Shown: piece after piece, positions 60,601 to 64,000 of the stretch
How positions within the stretch are numbered: the first letter of the stretch is position 1
How the letters are laid out: every line of letters begins with the position of its first letter
Source: Phoenix dactylifera
Lineage: Eukaryota > Streptophyta > Magnoliopsida > Arecales > Arecaceae
Length of the DNA stretch: 64,000 bases
NCBI RefSeq assembly: GCF_009389715.1
Contig: NC_052401.1
Coordinates: 4,623,530-4,687,529, forward strand
Direction of reading: 5' to 3'
Translations under genes and position numbers: made by a program
The notes under the pieces: model-generated
Told to the model about the DNA's origin: nothing
The model's database searches: none
The model's input: the letters and a program-made list of their open reading frames with translations, nothing else

Positions 60601-63340
60601 TTGGTGCTAATTGTTAGGCTGAACTTATATTATTTGTTTAGCTAAACATCCCTTGAGCACATTAGTGTTTCACATAACATACTGACTTTTGAGCTTGTTT
60701 TTAATAGTATATTGTTATTATCGTTATTATTGCTACAACCACTGTTATTGTTATTGTTATTGCTATTATTAATATTTAACATATTAATATCTAAGCATCA
60801 CTACTTAGGCAGCAGTAACTCTTGCTGTTTAGTTTTATGTGCTGCTTATAGTGGAATGGACCTTTTGCTCATTCAGATTCTGATTTTCAGTTGAATGAAA
60901 TGTCACATTGCAGTTTTATAAAGAAACTATCATAATGATTTAAAATTTATGATGTATTTATATGGGGGTATATTATTTGCAGCTGAAGAACCCATCTCAT
61001 CCAAATCAGTCTGTCCCAATGGCTATAAATTGTCTAGCCACCTTGCTACGAGAACCTTGTGTGAGAGCTTCATTTGTTCAAACAGATGGTGTGAAGTTGC
61101 TTATTCCTTTGATTTCTCCAGCATCCACTCAGCAGTCTATCCAGGTAATGTGTTTGTGTTTCATCTTTATGGCCGGAGCTCTTTTGAAATGGTTCAGGAT
61201 CCTCATATGAAAGGATACGATCAAACATGTAGTATATAAGGTCAACGGCTTCAACTTACAAAGGTCCTTTTTGATTACGATGTTCTTATAGGTTTTATAC
61301 TTCTTTAGTATATGTATGTAGGACAGCTATATGCTGTTCTCAGCAAGGAGCCTTTTCCTTTCCTGTTCACAAGATATTTAGGAATAAATCGATTAGTTAA
61401 AAACAAGCAAAGTAGCTGATTTGTGCGACATGCCCTGAGCAATGTCTAAGTCACTTCTCTATCTGTCAAGGATAATTCAAGCTGATAATATGGTATTTTT
61501 AAAAATTATTTTGTCAAATCTTTTTCCAACCTTTGATGTTGTCTTGCCAGCATCTTTAGTATAGACAGATGCTCATATGAATCTTCATCATCTAACAGAA
61601 CGTTGGCATAGTGTTGATTTCTCGTGCAACAAAGATCTCATATTGCTGATGTTGTCTTTCGATTGCATTTATGACTTTCTTTTCTATGGCCATTGCACTA
61701 AGTTTTGTATTTATGTATTCAGACTGTTTTTGCTGTAGTTTTTTGAAAACTCTGGTTCTACCCATTTTGGTCTTATGCCACCTATACTCATGCCTTTTCT
61801 TAGTGAAGTTAGAACATTGGCCCAACATGTGAGCTGGAACTTAGGCATTTTAGTCTTCTGCCAAATCATGAAAATAGATCTTCTTTTGGGTTCTGTGCAA
61901 TTATTTGACATTTTCAGATATTCAGAAATTTTTGAGAGGTTCTCTGTTTTTAAAGGATCAACCACATCTTCATTAAGTTGATTAACAAGGATACTTGTTC
62001 AAATGCATAATAATTTAGTACAGTGTACTTTTCCATTGACTAAAGCATGAGACTGGCAGAAGGGAAGTGTAAGTAGAAGGGAACTTATGATTAGAAAATG
62101 GATTTTTTTTTTAAATGAGATTTGACAAATAGAAATGTAGAACTTGAAGTAAATGAGGGCATTAGCTTATGTTTGACTGGGTGCAGAGTTGCAGAAATTG
62201 AAAACTTAATGTTTTGGCTTGCATTGCAAAACTGTTTCAAACATATACATGCATACAATCAAAAGCTCAATTGAAATTTTGTGGTTTTTCATTATTATAA
62301 TGTAAATAATCTTCTGCAAAGTGAGAACTAGAGCATTGGAGATGGGAGCTAAAGAGACTCCAATTTATTTATGACAAGTACTATTGTTTGCTTTGAGGGC
62401 TTTTTAATAAAATTATCATTTATTGTTGTCGAGCACTAGCATAAAGTGTTATGAAGAAAGATTGAGGGCAGTGCAGTTTTCGCTCCATTGAAACTACTTA
62501 AAGATTTCTTTCAAAAGAAATGGATGAAAAGCATATCTTCTATTGAGTTTTTCTTTCTAAATGGTTATTATAAAGATTTAAGCATCATGCAATAAGCACA
62601 GAGTTGACATTGCACTGCATATATTTATGTGAACATATATCATCATCATCATCATCCTCATCATCCCAACCTTTTCCTGTCAGAATATGGGATTGGTTGT
62701 AGAGCAGGAAAAGCTGAGAAGGCCCTAGGACGGATTGTGTAAACTATATGGTAGGCTATCATCTTGACATCAATTTGATGCCAATTCCTCGCCATGGCAG
62801 TTTTAGGCAAGAAAGGGCCTTACCTTGAAGTCATTTAAGCAAGTTGACAGATGGAGATATCTAACTTAGTGGTCACATTTTAAGCTTAAACAACCAAGGA
62901 GCAATATTTTTCTGAGTGAACATTTAAGTGCAATATGCCATTTGGCCTAATCATGCAGATCCACTAGTTGTGAGTTAATGGCTTATGTTCTTTCCTGCAG
63001 CTGCTTTATGAAACTTGCCTCTGTATTTGGCTGTTGTCATATTATGATGCAGCAGTTGACTACTTGGCCACTACCAGGGTAATGCCAAGACTAGTGGAGG
63101 TTGTCAAAGGTTCCACAAAAGAGAAGGTAGGTTTCATCTTATATTTTCTGTTTGTGCCGGGTGCTTTTAATTTAACATTACTGCACATTATGATGTGGAA
63201 TGTATTTGTTGTAGGTTGTGAGGGTTATTGTTTTGACCTTCCGCAATTTGTTAACAAAGGGGGCGTTTGGGGCTCAAATGATTGATCTCGGATTGCCACA
63301 AATTGTCCAGAGCTTAAAAGCACAGGCATGGAGTGATGAG
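54267..63340 (+). CDS. VHA-H: V-type H+-ATPase subunit H, N-terminal 310 residues (continues past window)
   Basis: Exons: 54267-54296, 55746-55871, 56663-56765, 56847-56919, 57227-57292, 57373-57490, 60983-61144, 63001-63126 and 63215-63340, together 930 nt. Subunit H is a regulatory V1 subunit that links V1 to the stator and is needed for proton pumping into vacuole and endomembrane lumens. Recognisable blocks are [88 protein letters not shown] and [13 protein letters not shown]; the family folds as armadillo/HEAT-like helices. About 130-150 C-terminal residues should follow outside the window. One border is abnormal: exon 4 must end TTC TTA AG at 56919 to keep frame, but the intron then starts TTAAGT, not GTAAGT. 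Confidence 0.92.
54297..55745 (+). other. VHA-H intron 1
   Basis: 1449 bp, AT-rich, no element or frame of note. Confidence 0.6.
57551..57610. repeat. Compound (AT)n(GT)n microsatellite
   Basis: About six AT units run into more than twenty GT units in VHA-H intron 6. A likely polymorphic marker. Confidence 0.95.
58840..59550. repeat. Foldback (palindromic) element of about 700 bp in VHA-H intron 6
   Basis: The left arm starts TTCGAAAATAAGATCGGCGG with ACCGAACCGGACGGTTCGG, goes through a GAGAGAAAAAAAGAGAG purine tract, and reaches CTCCGCCTCCGGTCTCC. The right arm repeats this inverted: GGGACCGGAGGCACAGCC, a TCTCTCTCTTTTTCTCTC tract, then CTCGGTTCCGGCAC and CTTGTTTTGAAA. The centre pairs CTTTTTAAATTTG with CAAATTTAAAAAG around a loop of about 26 bp near 59230-59258. 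No transposase is seen. Short ORFs on both strands are products of the palindrome. Confidence 0.75.
60707..60780. repeat. TTA/TTG trinucleotide-rich tract
   Basis: Imperfect TTATTG repeats in VHA-H intron 6. They produce a Leu-rich chance frame. Confidence 0.8.
62639..62665. repeat. (ATC)n microsatellite
   Basis: About nine ATC units, one interrupted by CTC, in VHA-H intron 7. Confidence 0.85.
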
Positions 63341-64000
63341 GTGAGGTTTTGACATCTTTCATTTAAGTTGCAATGTAATATTAGAGGCAGAACATTAGAA
63401 TTGAAAGTCATATCCAATGGAAATTTGGAAAATTGTCTTGTACTATAGAAATATAACTTTCCTAGCTTATCAAAATACTGTGAAATACTAAATTTCATTA
63501 ATCTCTTGTATATTTATCTTGATAAGGTGTGTCTTTTTCCTTTTGGTCAACATGCAGTAAACTTGCCATCTAAAAAGCCCAATATGCATTTTTACCGGTG
63601 CACTTAATGCAAGTGCTAGGGTTAAATTTCATACGTTACGCCTATATTATGACTGTATAACCTTAAAGGCATTCCTGTGATTGCCCCTGCTGGCAACTTT
63701 GTCATGATCTGGTATTTTGGTATATATAACTACATAAATCTCTAAGGTCAGAAGGAATATAAGCACTCATATGGTGGTGGATCAGGAAGCTCTATGCTGG
63801 ATTTACTATGGAAATTGTTATGATTTTTATGGTATGCAAGTCACAGTGCTTTTTCCAAGAGAGTGCCAGTCAATTCATGGAATCAGCTTTATAAATGTTC
63901 TATGCTTCCATTGCAACTAAAGGTAATGTTTTAGGCATCACATGGCTAGTAGTTTTATGAAATTACTGGCACTGTGAATTTTTCCACATCTTAAGCTGCT
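63341..64000 (+). other. VHA-H intron 9, 5' part
   Basis: Starts GTGAGG after the WSDE codons. No further subunit H exon was recognised before the window ends. Confidence 0.6.

Overview
The window is nuclear DNA of a flowering plant. The genes have many GT-AG introns, the introns and spacers are AT-rich and full of retroelement debris, and the proteins match plant families. Protein style and repeat types suggest a monocot, possibly a palm, but that is an impression I could not test by search. All recognised host genes lie on the + strand. Exon models were built by hand from reading frame, splice-site phase and family knowledge.

Layout. 1-3030: the 3' part of a Ty3/gypsy-type LTR retroelement, with a gag ORF, no pol, and a 1.16-kb 3' LTR. 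3031-19653: a tandem cluster of NADP-dependent 2-alkenal (double-bond) reductase genes. Copy 1 (3624-10501) and copy 2 (13010-17377) both have five exons and encode 346 aa, about 93% identical by eye. A third, decayed copy is reduced to exon 1 and split by a 654-bp LTR-like insert (18825-19653). Copy 1 intron 1 has two insertions that copy 2 lacks; one is a tandem and inverted array of a miniature LTR element (TRIM) flanked by a 5-bp target duplication. A truncated LINE lies between the copies.

22160-34971: a 14-exon LETM1-type mitochondrial cation/proton exchanger gene. Its exon 8 appears to lack one base relative to the family, so the frame is broken just upstream of the EF-hand region. 37731-51332: a five-exon, 200-aa Lys/Arg/Ser-rich nuclear protein (FAM133-like) with introns of 6.3 and 5.7 kb. 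54267-63340 and beyond the right edge: the first nine coding exons (310 aa) of V-type H+-ATPase subunit H; its fourth intron starts TT where GT is expected.

The long introns carry several low-copy structured repeats: AT-armed elements with GGT/GAT-rich cores, and GTACC/GGTTCGG-rich elements with purine-rich cores, one forming a palindrome of about 700 bp. The three single-copy genes serve unrelated housekeeping roles (mitochondrial ion exchange, a nuclear RNA-related role by composition, vacuolar acidification). The reductases act on reactive alkenals. I see no sign of a joint pathway, no tRNA or rRNA gene, no CRISPR array and no novel multi-gene system. The most unusual items are the inverted TRIM array, the gag-only retroelement whose empty site survives in the paralogous copy, and the two small lesions in otherwise intact housekeeping genes.
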